Source of the DNA: Helichrysum umbraculigerum
Lineage: Eukaryota > Streptophyta > Magnoliopsida > Asterales > Asteraceae
Reading direction: 5' to 3'
NCBI GenBank assembly: GCA_949592205.1
Contig: CATIUR010000002.1
Coordinates: forward strand, 7,168,501-7,232,500
Length of the DNA: 64,000 bases
Position numbers and translations under genes: made by a program. The stretch's first letter is position 1. Each line of letters starts with the position of its first letter. The notes below the pieces were generated by a model that saw nothing but the letters and a program-made list of their open reading frames with translations, searched no databases and was not told the origin of the DNA. Below are positions 49,847 through 61,900 of the stretch, in pieces.

Positions 49847-50292
49847 ATAGGCGGAGCCAGAAAAATTAACCGTATGTAGCACAAAATAAAATTGATGTTC
49901 ACTTTGCTTTGCAACTCAAACTTTGGTTTAAAGTTGCACCGTAAATTCAATAAAACTATACCTTAATTATTTAATATTAACACTCAATAAGAACAAGTAT
50001 AAGATAGGGGGTGGAATTGGGATGTAATGTTTTGAGTAAAATACTGATGACCTACAAAAAATGAAAAAAATTAAGCAGTAGTATAGATTCGAAAGTTGTA
50101 TCCCTCGATTATAGCCCAATACTCTAACCAGCTCGGCTCAAAGGTGATGTTTCTTGTTTTTGGTAGTCCAACTATTTAACCAGACTTTAACATTATTAAA
50201 CAATCAGATTTTTTACATACAATTTACACATAGTCGACAAATTTCGTATGTAGCAAGTGCCACACTCTGCACCAACATACCTCCGCCCCTGC
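49847..50292. mobile_element. hAT-like MITE
   Basis: Left end ATAGGCGGAGCCAG and right end CCTCCGCCCCTGC are imperfect inverted repeats. The pairing continues inward (CGTATGTAGCA on the left, TTCGTATGTAGCAAG with its inverse on the right). CGAGACA flanks both sides (49839-49845 and 50293-50299), fitting an 8-bp duplication with one change. No coding frame is present. Confidence 0.6.
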
Positions 50293-50484
50293 CGAGACAT
50301 ATATACCTTAATTCTTTCAATTGTTGAATTCTTACAGTTAAATTGGATACACAAAAGATCGATTATATATACTCCATGCGTACTATTGTTATTTTTTTAC
50401 ATACTACTTTTAGGGTGTAAACGAGCCGAGTCGGGATCGAACTCACCTTGAGCCTAATATTTGAAGCTCGAGTTCGGCTCCGAG

Positions 50485-52276
50485 TGTAACATCCTCCCTA
50501 TGGGTCTGGTATTTTCCTAAACTTTAAATATTATTTATTGTGTTAGGATAAATTTGATATTATTTGGTAGTTGATAATATTAGTTTAAAAAGTTAGGTAA
50601 GTTATTGTGTTAGATAAATAACTTATTTTGTTAAATTAATATGGTTATAAGGAAAATAATAATAATTGAATTGTGAAATAATTTTTAGGTTCCAGACAAT
50701 AGGTTAAAGAAAGGGAACTAATTAAATAAGTTGGGTCGGTTTTAATTTTGGTGAGCCGACATACTTGGTGTCACTTTCTCCAAATTAGTAACTTTTCACA
50801 AGTACTTGAAGTAAACCAAACAAACCTACAGGAACGATATACAATAAAGTGAAGACATCGATTGGTTTGATTGATAGCTTATATCTTCTTCATAAAATAA
50901 TCATCTTGCTTTCTTCATATCTAATTGTAAGTGTGTACATGTTTTATTCATTCATTTACTTGGTTTATTTTGAATATTAGAAATTATGGAGATATGATGA
51001 AAATTAAGAATTTTGATGTTAATATTATTAGGTTATGTTGCTTGAGAATTCATGAAGCTATTCACTGAAATTATGTAAACTACCATTTTAACTAAATTAT
51101 ATGGGGTATTAAAATGGTATATATTTAGAACATGACAAGTGTTCATTTGAATGCCATGAGAAGATAGTGGTTGATAGTTACTAATTCTAGTAAAAATAAT
51201 TGTTGTTGAAATTTGAACATTTAGAGTTTTTGATTTAGATTGGGTTGGTTTATGGAGGTACTGTACGAATTGGAACAAAGACGGGAGAAGTTAGTAACTC
51301 CTCCCATAATTTTCTATGTTTTGATTTTGTTCTTTTAATCCATTCTAAGGTTACTTTATTACTCATAAATTGTATTTTGTAAATAATAGAATATGATTAG
51401 AACATATTGTTGATAAGTAAATAATAGTTGTTCTTAATTTAAGTATTGATATAAGTTAGACATTTATGGAAATATGTTACTAACTTATATTTGATTTTTG
51501 TTCTCAGATCATCCGAGGACTCAGCGAGATAAGACAGCTGAGTAAGTGAACTGAGACGAATCAGGTGAGTGGATTTGAAACTCACAGTTTGATTTGGTTG
51601 TGTCAGTTTGATTTCAATCAGTAATTATAGGACTACTATTGATAGTATGTTAACCTTGAAATGATATGCCATTTGATTGGTTGTTTGATGAACATTGAAT
51701 TGAAATGTATAATCCAGAGGTCAACTAGATTGTTGGTTGGACTTGAATGCTAATGTTGGTCAACACAGGGTTGCGTACATGTGTTGATGGAGATTAGCAT
51801 TTAGTTAGCGGTTAATCACTGTTTTGGCCTACAGTTGATTTAAGTATTCTGATAGGGCCACCCGGCACAGGGTCCTTAGGAACCACCATTCCTCTTGACG
51901 ATATTTGTTGCATTATTGATTGTGAACAGATTGTTAGCTAAATTGAATTGTAGTTGATAATTCATTCACTTAGCTTCGTGCTAATCCCTTAAATTACTTC
52001 CTGCAGGTGATGTATACTATGTGGGTAGTCAGGAAGGACGTTTTGGTGCTGGGAATGTTTGAAACTTGCAACTCTGATCCAGTTTGTAATAAATAATGTT
52101 TTGTAGTATATAATGCCCCGGGTTTGTAAACAAGTTAATTATGTTTGTTTAGTAGTTAAACATGTTGTATAAAGGTTTGCGAAAATTTCTAGCAGAATTC
52201 TAATAAATATGAATTTCAAGTATTCGCTTCCGCCAAACTTAATATTATATTGTGGTATTAAATGAGGGGCGTTATA
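50485..52276 (+). repeat. Solo LTR D (1792 bp) with 5-bp target duplication
   Basis: A single LTR begins TGTAACATCC and ends GGGGCGTTATA, flanked by CCGAG at 50480-50484 and 52277-52281. No PBS, polypurine tract or second LTR is present, so it arose by LTR-LTR recombination. Splice-like signals match those of LTR A: donor GTAAGTGTG at 50927, TTCTCAG acceptor ending at 51507, micro-exon 51508-51564, donor GTGAGTGG at 51565, and CCTGCAG acceptor ending at 52006. It sits inside an older element with GTGTAAACGAGCCGAG words. Confidence 0.93.
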
Positions 52277-52452
52277 CCGAGCCTCCGACTCGACTTTTTT
52301 TTTGCACAATATTATTTTATTTCATTTATTATCTATAATAATATTTATTTAATTTTTCTGTAATTTTAGCTATATATAATAAGATTTTCCTTTATTATTT
52401 CAAGTATTTACTTATATTATAGTTACTTTCAAGTAACACACTAATACTCCTA

Positions 52453-52453
<1 letters not shown>

Positions 52454-52515
<62 letters not shown>
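52454..52515. repeat. (TA)n microsatellite, about 31 units
   Basis: An uninterrupted TA dinucleotide run of about 62 bp; copy 1 of the segmental duplication lacks it. Confidence 0.95.
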
Positions 52516-52520
<5 letters not shown>

Positions 52521-52882
52521 ATTATTATGTAATAAATAATTATGTATATAAATAATTAAAATGCTCATTAAGGCCCACGAGTTTGTTTGGACTCAATATA
52601 AAGAGCCCGAACTTGATTAAGCTCGCCTTAAATCGAACTTTTAAATAGTCAAGTTCAAGTAGCTCATGATTAACTTGACTCATTTATACCTGTTAAAGTA
52701 AAGTTTATGTACACTAGCAAGTTTGTCAAAAGCTCAATGCATACTAATCTAGGCTGTATATTATTTATTACTATAGTCTATAAACAAAAACACTTTCTTT
52801 GTTACACCAATATAAAATAATTTTAGTTTAATAGCATTCAACAATAGAATTTTACTATTACGTTTTCCAAATTAATAGTTAA

Positions 52883-53112
52883 GGGTGTGTTTGGATGAGG
52901 GGCTTTTGGGAGCTTCTATTTTTTATCAGTTTCAGCTATAAGTCTTGTTTGGTAACATAAAAAAATGGGGCTCTTTGAAAAAATAAGCCTCCAGAAACCC
53001 CTAAACAAGAAGCTTTTTAAAGTGGTTTTTGAATGGAAACTCAAGCCCCAGCTCCAACCCCAAGTCTCAGCTCCAGCCACAAACTTCAGCCCGTTGTTGC
53101 CAAACACACCCC
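52883..53112. mobile_element. Tourist-like (PIF/Harbinger) MITE
   Basis: The ends GGGTGTGTTTGG and CCAAACACACCC are perfect inverted repeats flanked by TAA on both sides (52880-52882, 53113-53115). The collinear site in duplicate copy 1 (near 45867) has no insert and a single TAA, which confirms the boundaries as a true insertion. Confidence 0.88.
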
Positions 53113-53936
53113 TAAATATATAAAGCCAAAAAAAGAAGAAAGAAAAGAAGTAGCTAACACATTTGTGATATCTTATTAATTAAACAATACATCATAAATG
53201 ATAAATTCAACCATATTAGGATATAGCATAGAAGAACACTCACAAAATTCTTACAAATAACCTCTTACAAAATGATGTGGCATGTGGAATCATCCGATCA
53301 CATTGATATCAAGATTAATGAAGCATGCATATAGACGTAATGTTTGAGTCCACGGATAGAGGAATGTACCTAGACGTTAGCACGTGAAACATACAAATTA
53401 AATTAAATTATATTATACGGTTGCTTATAACAACAAAATACACCATAAAAGGAAAGTCGCATCAATGAATTTTCTACGGTAGTAATACGTTCGTTTTTAT
53501 GAAGTAAAACAATCAAAATGATGGGTAAAATCGACCATCTAATGCCCTCATCGAAAAATGAGAATATATCAAGCTATTTACGTATGTTTATAAAGTGTTA
53601 CATAGCGAGTAATTGTTTACTCTACATAAAACATTTATCTTGAGAATCATTTCTTATTTATTTTTAGAACGATTGTCCTAGATTTTAATATTTGTATAAT
53701 AAACTTTTTCAATCCAATCTCAACCTTCTTTGTCTATAAGTCAATTATTGGTTGTTTTGTCTTAATTAATAATACACCTTATAACATTGTGGTTGAATCA
53801 ATGTTTATAACCTTCCTTTATAATAAAGTCTAATAAAAGTCAAAGAATACACAGTGAGACTAAAAAAGATTTATTCAGCAAAGATTAAAGATCAGACATT
53901 TTGTGCATGCTGTAGCTGGAAAGATGTAACTATGTC

Positions 53937-54070
53937 AGGGAGTTGATTTGTACACCACCAAAATTTTGTCATACACCACCAATCCTGCTTTAAGGTGTTG
54001 TACAGTACAACAGGCCCATGCATATTAGTGATGTATGGCTAAATTTTGATGGTGTATGATTCATCTCCCT
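53937..54070. mobile_element. Small foldback MITE (134 bp)
   Basis: AGGGAGTTGATTTGTACACC on the left matches the inverse of GGTGTATGATTCATCTCCCT on the right, and the pairing extends through ACCAAAATTTTG. The element is absent from duplicate copy 1 between GTAACTATGT and TTTCACAAATG. The target duplication is not clear. Confidence 0.75.
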
Positions 54071-56312
54071 TTCACAAATGTCCTCTAAATAATCCGAGTA
54101 AATAAATATGAACAGCATGAAGATTGAAAGTTGACCAAAACGCAAAAACTGGGTCAGGACTAGGCCCAAAATAAAAAAAAACTGGGTTATAACTACTTAT
54201 AACCATAAGTCTTGAAAGGTTTAACTAGGCCTCATCTGATGATAACTAGGCCTTTAATTGGTCCAAAGAGGGTACCGTTTTGGGCCAACCCTTACTAGGG
54301 TCTCATATAAAACTCGCTAACGTTCTATGACTCCGTTGAGTCGTTGACTATGATATTTTATTTATGTTTATTATCGAGTTACTTTTTTGTTATGCATTCA
54401 ACTTTGGACCTATTACTATCGTATAATTTCAACTTTTGGACAATTTATTGTATGAGAATTAACTTTTGAAAATATCTGTTATATATATATTTTTGCGTGT
54501 TTTTTACATCAATTTACTTATTTTTTATAAGTTTCAAACATATGATAGAAATTAAATGCATACAATAAGAGCTTTTAGAAGGTCTACATGATACGATAGA
54601 TGGTTTAAAAATTAGGTACATACTATATTAGCAAGTTCAAAGTTCAGCGTATAACGAAACAAAAACCCTTTATTGTTACTTATTTCGGGTTAATGCACCA
54701 CTATCACCTTACCACGATCCCTTTAAAAGTTAGGTACATACTATATTAGCAAGTTCAAGTTCAAAGTTCAGCGTATGAATATTATGTTATGGTAAAACTT
54801 GAAGGGAGTAATAGAATTACTCCCCGTAATTAAAGGAATCGAGTTTTAAACTATACGGAGTACTATCACTCCTAATATCTTTAACGGGTTAACGTATAAG
54901 TTGAAAGTTGAAACAAAAGCATAATGAGAATATATTAAATAGCGACACATATAATGAATACATGGATGTTTTTTCAATATATCTTATAAACTCAAGATTT
55001 TCAAATGTATAGATCAAGATATAAATCAAATTGTCATCCTTGTAGTGTAGATTTGAAATGCTTAATCGTATACTTATAATATAACGTAATGATTACAACA
55101 GATATTAAAAAATTTCATACTTTTTTTTTGTTATATTGGATTTTTAAATTAAGTGAATGCATATTATTGTAATATTATTTAGGGATAATTACATATATAT
55201 CCAATATAAACATCAATATATCATATTTACCCAACCTAAATACATAATATCATATATACCCATCATAAGTTCAATATATATCATCTATACCCAAACAACT
55301 TAAAAGTTAACAAAAATTAAATTTACACCAATATATTCCCAATCTACCCCTAAAAATAAACATTACAAGGTTTACTGATACTAACTCAACTACTATCTAA
55401 CTATACGAACACATCAATGACCCCAATGAAGACAAAAGTCAAGTATAACATAGATATCTAGAGTCATAGTAATGAAGTATAGAAATTACCATATCATGAA
55501 CTAATACACACAAAAATAAACATTCCAGTAACTCAAAATGGTTGACGAATAGATTAATAAAATGAACTAAATATTCCAAGCACACAAATTTGCTGACAAA
55601 AACCGAATGTAGCAATCGATCAAAAATAAACTTTTATACAAATGCATTTGTAGCACATAAATGTGTTGGACAATGGCTTTCGATTTCGGAGGTATAGATC
55701 TATATAAATGATGAGAATGTCGTTTGATAAAATAATGGTCATATATGTGTGTATAGTTGTACTTTTCTTATAATTCTAACAAATCATACAACTAATTCTC
55801 CTATTACCCTATGGTATATGATTACTCATGGACCACATTTTTGTTGGGGCTAAAATATGAACTGATATATTTAATGTAAGTTGGCTCAATACACAAATTT
55901 AATTTCACAATAAAGTTTTTAATTTCATATGACTTGAGTGAAAACCGACGGGTCGTATAATTTAGTAAAAGAAACACAGTTTGACAAATATATATAGGAA
56001 AAGATGAAAACCTAAAACTTTTATATGCATATGATGTATTTCGGAAACCGTAAATACACTTTGGTCTAAAAACGAAAATTATATACGATTTTATAGTTGT
56101 GGAATAAGTATTTGTGATTGTCTTTTTGTAAAAAAAATAGAAAAACTCCAATGTTGTAACACTTTACACACTATTAGTTACTTTCCCATTATATGTTTGA
56201 TATTAAAAGAAGGTTCAATTTTAACTATGAACCAAAATTCGTGAGACACTAAATGTTGTGAAGCTTCTAATGATAGTCAACGTGTGATTGATCCTTTTCC
56301 ATCAAATTTGTT

Positions 56313-56642
56313 CATAAACAATTTCACCGATGATTGTTATTTAAAAGATATGCAATAGCACCATGTCCACCATTGGCTCCCCAAGTACTTTTATATGCAA
56401 AAGACATCGACATATATGATTACAGTTTTTTTTTGGGATGCGTTGTAAATATATCGGTATTTCAATATATTTATTTGCCTTCTTTAAAATTTTATTTTCA
56501 AAAATAAAATCCAAATAAATGTACTCTGTTTGAATTTTTATTCTTTGTATCGAACATTATTTCTTTTTGTTTCTGCTGAATGTAATATTTATATTTAATT
56601 AATAATAATTAAAATTCTTGCCTTTTTATTTGTTTTTCTTTG

Positions 56643-56673
<31 letters not shown>

Positions 56674-57991
56674 ATACATCATTTAGCTATCATTAATTAA
56701 GATCACACATATCAGCGTATTTCATCTTGAGTACAATAATGAGTGAATTTATGAGAGATTAAGCTATTACACTCCAATAACTCTGTAAACCCGTATCGAG
56801 ATTAACAGTTTATCGAGGGTGGCAATGAACTTAATCTTGGTTGAGAATTTTATGAGGTGCTTAGGAGATGAATGAGATGTAGCACTCTTTATATATACAA
56901 GACCCAGTTGAAACCCTACTTTCTAGAAGGTTCTAGAAGGGTGTGAATTAGGGGAAAGAGCATGGAACATTTTCTGGGGCCATTGCTGACATGGCCCAAT
57001 GGGGTGAGTCGACCAGGTTAATGGAACGGCCATGCACGTTAGCGCCTGCATGGAATGTTTGTCTGCTGTACTATGTGACAAACCTTGTCGGAAAGTCATG
57101 CATAGTGTGACGTCTGAGCTCCGAGCTTTAATGAAGGGGCATCACGGAGATCCCCATGAATGTAAACCCAAGAGTTAGCTCAACATTTATTAAGATGACT
57201 GAACCGTGCTCAAGATTCGCGACGGGATCATGATGGCGGAGCCTCATCACGGAGGGGATCACGGGAATGAATCCCGTGATTGCGACGAGTAATTTTTAAA
57301 GTTTTGAGCTGAACTCGTGACCAGAGTTAGCTCCGTGATGGGATGCCGTTAGCGCATCATTATCTGACAACCGATTAATCTGCATAAGTGTTAAGATGTT
57401 ACCATACAAAATTACATAAGCATATTTGACAACGACTCAATGAGCTGTCAAAACGTCCGATTTAATTAGTTTGAATGCTACCTGAATCTGAGTTACCATA
57501 CAAGAATTTCCTCAATCTTTTTAAGTATAATCCAATAGTTATGCTTGTTAGTTTATTAAGGCCTTCTCCAACGTCCCCTTACTTAAACAGTTCAAACCTA
57601 TATGTTTAATTGTCCTTAGTTATATGATGATGATGATTAGGTTTCATTGTTTTATGATTTATTGATTGAAATCATCTATTGTTGAAAAAAAAATAGAAAA
57701 CAAAAAACAAAAACATAACCCTTCAACTCAATGATGTATAAAACTTAGATAAACACGAAAATCCCTACCATGATTAGAGCTTAAATAATTGGTTTTCACC
57801 TATAGAATCCTTTTGCACACTGGGTAATCTCATATTAACTAAAATCTATAAATCAAATCATGTAGTATTATTTAAGTTTGTAACTACAAATTGAAACTAA
57901 CACGAGAATAATCTAATTTACAAATCACAATCTAATACAAGATTCAATCATTCTAATAGTATCCAAAATGGTCTACATCAACTTCTCTATC
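56313..57991. other. Intergenic DNA with an (AAT)n repeat and a GC-richer island
   Basis: No gene is recognised. (AAT)n of about ten units lies at 56643-56671. From about 56880 to 57370 the sequence is clearly less AT-rich than its surroundings. It repeats ATCACGG/CCGTGAT words, including a 9-bp perfect stem ATCACGGGA / TCCCGTGAT at 57258-57280. It may be part of an unrecognised mobile element. Confidence 0.5.
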
Positions 57992-57994
57992 TTA

Positions 57995-58299
57995 GACTCC
58001 TCCCAACCGTGACACAAACTGACGCATCAGTTTGTGTCAAATCAGCATCACGTCAGAACTTTTCAAAACTGACACTATACTACCAACAGTAAACAACACT
58101 TCAGTTTTTTCTGGACCCAAATTTACCAATATACCTTTATTATTATACACTAAACAAATAAACCAAAAAAAAAAAAAAAACGACGTACATCGGTCAACCG
58201 ATGACTTCCAAACCGACCTCCAAGTGACGGGTCGATGCCCATGACTTCTTCAAACCGACGTAGAAACTGACGGCAAAACTGATGCCGTTGGTAGGCGTC
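57995..58299. mobile_element. Harbinger-like MITE with strong internal hairpin
   Basis: Imperfect inverted ends GACTCCTCCCAACCG and CCGTTGGTAGGCGTC are flanked by TTA at 57992-57994 and 58300-58302. Just inside the left end is a perfect 13-bp stem (TGACACAAACTGA / TCAGTTTGTGTCA, loop CGCA) at about 58010-58039. Related CTGACG and CCGAC words recur on the right side. It lies 0.7 kb upstream of the kelch gene start. Confidence 0.7.
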
Positions 58300-58302
58300 T
58301 TA

Positions 58303-58958
58303 CAATTCTTCTTTTTCTCTATTCGGTTTGATTTAACCCGGCTACAACTATGCAGACCTTCATTCAAGTTGGTGATAAATAATTCAACATAAATCATACA
58401 TTCATAAAATTAAATTTGGATTTAAAGTAAAGTAAAGGGGATTAAAGTATACAACTAGTTTTGAATTCAAATATAGTAGTGACAGCCTAGTTGAGATGTA
58501 CATTAGTTAAAGTATCCCACGTGTAAATGATAAATATGAACAAAAATACAAAAAAACATACAAACAAAATCCATCCATACATCTTCTTCACTGCAATAAA
58601 ATGCTACAGGTACAGTAAACTCACTCACTCTCCATTATTGTATTACCTCATTTTATTTGGTTTTTTCTTTTTTTACTTTAACCCCACATCCCCTTTTCTC
58701 TCCTAAAAACAACCCAAAAAATGCAATAATATTTTTAGCATTATAGTTTTCAAGCTCTTGTCTTTTTTAAATGGGTTTTCTCAATTTCCCTATATTTTTC
58801 ACTGCTAGTTTTGCTCTTCACAAGCCCTAATTTCTTGTTTGAAAAGATGGGTTCTTAAGATTATAACGTAAGAATCTTGATTTAGTTGTTTGTTGATGTT
58901 TTTGTTTATAAAGTTTTGTAATTTATATTGTGGAGCTTGTTAATTTGATAGAGCAACC
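58303..58958 (+). promoter_or_regulatory. Presumed promoter and 5' UTR of the kelch gene
   Basis: The stretch has no reading frame of note and leads to the ATG at 58959. A pyrimidine-rich leader (about 58615-58830, with CACTCACTCTCC and CTCTCCTAAAAAC) fits a plant 5' UTR. No TATA box can be assigned with confidence. Confidence 0.4.
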
Positions 58959-61900
58959 ATGTTTCCTTTCTCAAGAAAAGGAAAGAAGCTTGGAAGGTGA
59001 GTACAATTTTATTTTTGGAGTTAATTAAATTTATACATTCAAACAAATGTATTTATAATATAATATCAATTGTGTAATTGTGTAATTGCGTATATAGGAT
59101 TGCATTTTAATTTATGCTTATGTAATGCTGATGTAAATGTGCAAATAGTAAGTATATTCAGGTTGTGTGACCCTGACTGAAATGTAAAGTAAGAAAACTA
59201 TAAAGGTTGAATCTTGATGGTTCTTTGGACCCATTAGGGGCAGTTACTTTGTTTCTTTTAGATTAAAAAATTAGATGAATTTACTTGATTAAGCAATTAT
59301 TTTTGTATGGTTAATTTACTTTGGAATTTTGGATACCGAAAATCTACGAAGGAGAGTGGAATTTACAATATTTATTGTAGTATTTCTTTCTTTGTTGCGA
59401 AAGTTCTTTACTTTATGCAATTATGCTTTTGCACTGAAATTTTTAAACTTACGTATAAATAACTAAAATTTTTGAACATTTTATTGTAGTTGGTGGTTAA
59501 TTGGATTCTAATTTTATTTGTGTAGAGTTAAGGTTCAGCTTTCTGACTCTGTGGGCACACGCAGTCCTGTTTGACACCCTAAACGCACAATTAATTCCCA
59601 TGTAAGAGCTTCATATTGCTCATTCTCTGTTGAATTACTGATAAGAATTCATGTCTTAAAGCATCAAAAGATAGTAACTTTATTGTATATTTATTCTTTT
59701 GTTTAAACGTGATAGGGTGATAGTGTTACAACTATCAATGAGTTCAGTGATAATAACCGCTCTTCATCCACTGCAACCGAGCTAGAAAATTCTACTTCAG
59801 GAAATAGCGAAGGATGGAAAAAGCTTTCAACTACTGGGGATAAGCATACACCGCGGTTCAATGTAACACAATCTACTATCACCTTTTAAGGATCACTGTT
59901 TATTTGAAGTGACGATGCCGTCAGATCAGGTGGGTTGGGTTGGGTTATGGGTCAGACAGGTGATCTTTTGGTACTTCTCGAAGCGTGTTGGTTGGATTGA
60001 GTTGGGTTGACTTGAACTCTTATCATCCATAAACTTATAAATTTCCTAATATTACTATATCATGTATGTAGTATTTTTTTTTTTTTTTAATTTGTTTTTT
60101 TTTATTGACTAATAACTAATATGTTCTTGTTTTACACTTATAAAGATAGAGCGTAGCATGAATTGACCCATTCATAAGTAATGTCATCACCTTTGAGTTA
60201 ATTACATTGTTTTATAACATATTAAGGTTGCCTATATGCATATATAGATGTTTACCTTTTGTTCTCGAATAGCATGCAGCAGCTGTAGTTGGAAAGAAAA
60301 TGATTATTGTTGGTGGTGAATCTGGAGATGGGTTATTAGAAAATGTACAGGTACCAAAAAAATATTACCTTTTATTTTTGTCTGTAAATTAAAAGAATTT
60401 ATTTTTATAACGTATGTACCATGTGCTTCTTATTTCAGGTTCTCAATTTTGAAAATTATACGTGGACCGCAGCTTCATCAAGGCTATATGTTTCACCATC
60501 TAGTCTTCAACTAAAGATTCCAGCATGCAAGGGTCACTGCTTGGTATCACTATTATACTACACATGTAATGTTATATTACTGATTCTGTGCCACTTTATG
60601 ATTATCGTAGCAATTAACTATTTTGTTTGTCAATGATAGGTGCCTTGGGGAAGCAAGTTACTATTAATCGGAGGGCAAACCGACCCACCTAGTTATCGAG
60701 TAGGAGGTGGCTTAATTTCACCGATTCATCAAAAGAATTTTTTTTAATGGTGTGAAATCTTACAAATCTTGTTTTTGGCAGTGTGGGCATTTGATACAGA
60801 AACAGAGGGTTGGTCACTTATGGAAGCTAAAGGAGATATCCCAGTATATTTTGAAAATTGTTTGTTTATATTATTACTAGTAGATTTTGGTAGTATATCT
60901 ATAACAACAAGCACCTTTACGGACCCAAATTTGTGTCATTGTAGGTTGCACGAAGTGGCCACTCTGTAGTCCGAGCAGGCTCGAATTTAATTCTATTTGG
61001 AGGCGAAGACATTAAGAGAAAAAAATTGAATGATCTACATATGTTTGATCTTAAGTCACTCACATGGCTTCCTCTTCGTTCCACGTAAGAGGTTTTCAAT
61101 TTCATATCTTGATGGTTTATAAAGAAAACATTATTTGGTCTGGATCATCTTAACATATGATGATTAAAATATCTTTTCAATGCTAGTATATCTTATAAAC
61201 ACCACCAGCTTATACATACACACACACACACACACCATCAACTAAACTTTTATCTGTTTATATCTATATTTGGTTAGGGGACCGGGACCTTCTGCAAGAT
61301 GCAGTCATGTAGCAGCTCTTTATGATGATAAATTGCTTCTAGTATTTGGAGGAACTTCGAAGTCGAAATCTTTGAATGATTTGTACTCGTTTGACTTTGA
61401 AACGGTCAGCATAAAGATTAACTGTCGTAAAGCTGATTTCAGTGAATCGTAAAGATCATTTTTCTCATAAAGCATATACTCATCTTGCGTTTCAGATAAA
61501 GTGGTCTAGAATTAAGATACGTGGTTTCCATCCATCACCTAGAGCTGGTTGTTGTGGAGTTTTGTGTGGAACAAAATGGTATATTGCGGGAGGTGGTAGC
61601 AGAAAAAAACGTACGTCTTCTTATCCAGAAAGCAATAAAAATGGTAGACTTATGAGTTATATTTCTTAGGTTATATAATATACTTTTACTCTTAATAGGG
61701 CATGCAGAGATATTAGCATATGATATACTAAAACAGGAGTGGTCTGTTGTTCACACATCATCCCAACAATCTATTACTACCAACAAGGTAATGTTCTAAT
61801 TCTAGTTTTTAATATGTATGATTCATTATAATATGATTTCCTTTTGTAACCAAGAAAACATTCCATAATGCCGTTTAACTTATAACATTAAAAGAAAATC

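Larger units (their letters stand above)
50313..56312 (+). repeat. Segmental duplication, copy 2, with later insertions
   Basis: This region is collinear with 45434-47928 but 3.5 kb longer. Insertions absent from copy 1 include solo LTR D (50485-52276), a Tourist-like MITE (52883-53112) and a small foldback MITE (53937-54070). Other segments, for example about 55190-55610, have no counterpart in copy 1. Sequence drift between the copies is modest in the centre (53310-53830) and larger at the right end. Confidence 0.88.

Noticed and set aside
50095..50150. Sequence faintly like a tRNA-derived promoter (AACCAGCTCGGCTC)
   Set aside because: No cloverleaf can be drawn and the stretch lies inside a MITE with its own inverted ends; it is not enough for a tRNA or SINE call.
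15815..54860. Scattered ACGGAGTA / TACTCCGT words (for example 15815, 31970, 32572, 47403, 54856)
   Set aside because: They look like tips or debris of short MITEs, but I could not pair them into elements with target duplications, so no feature was called.
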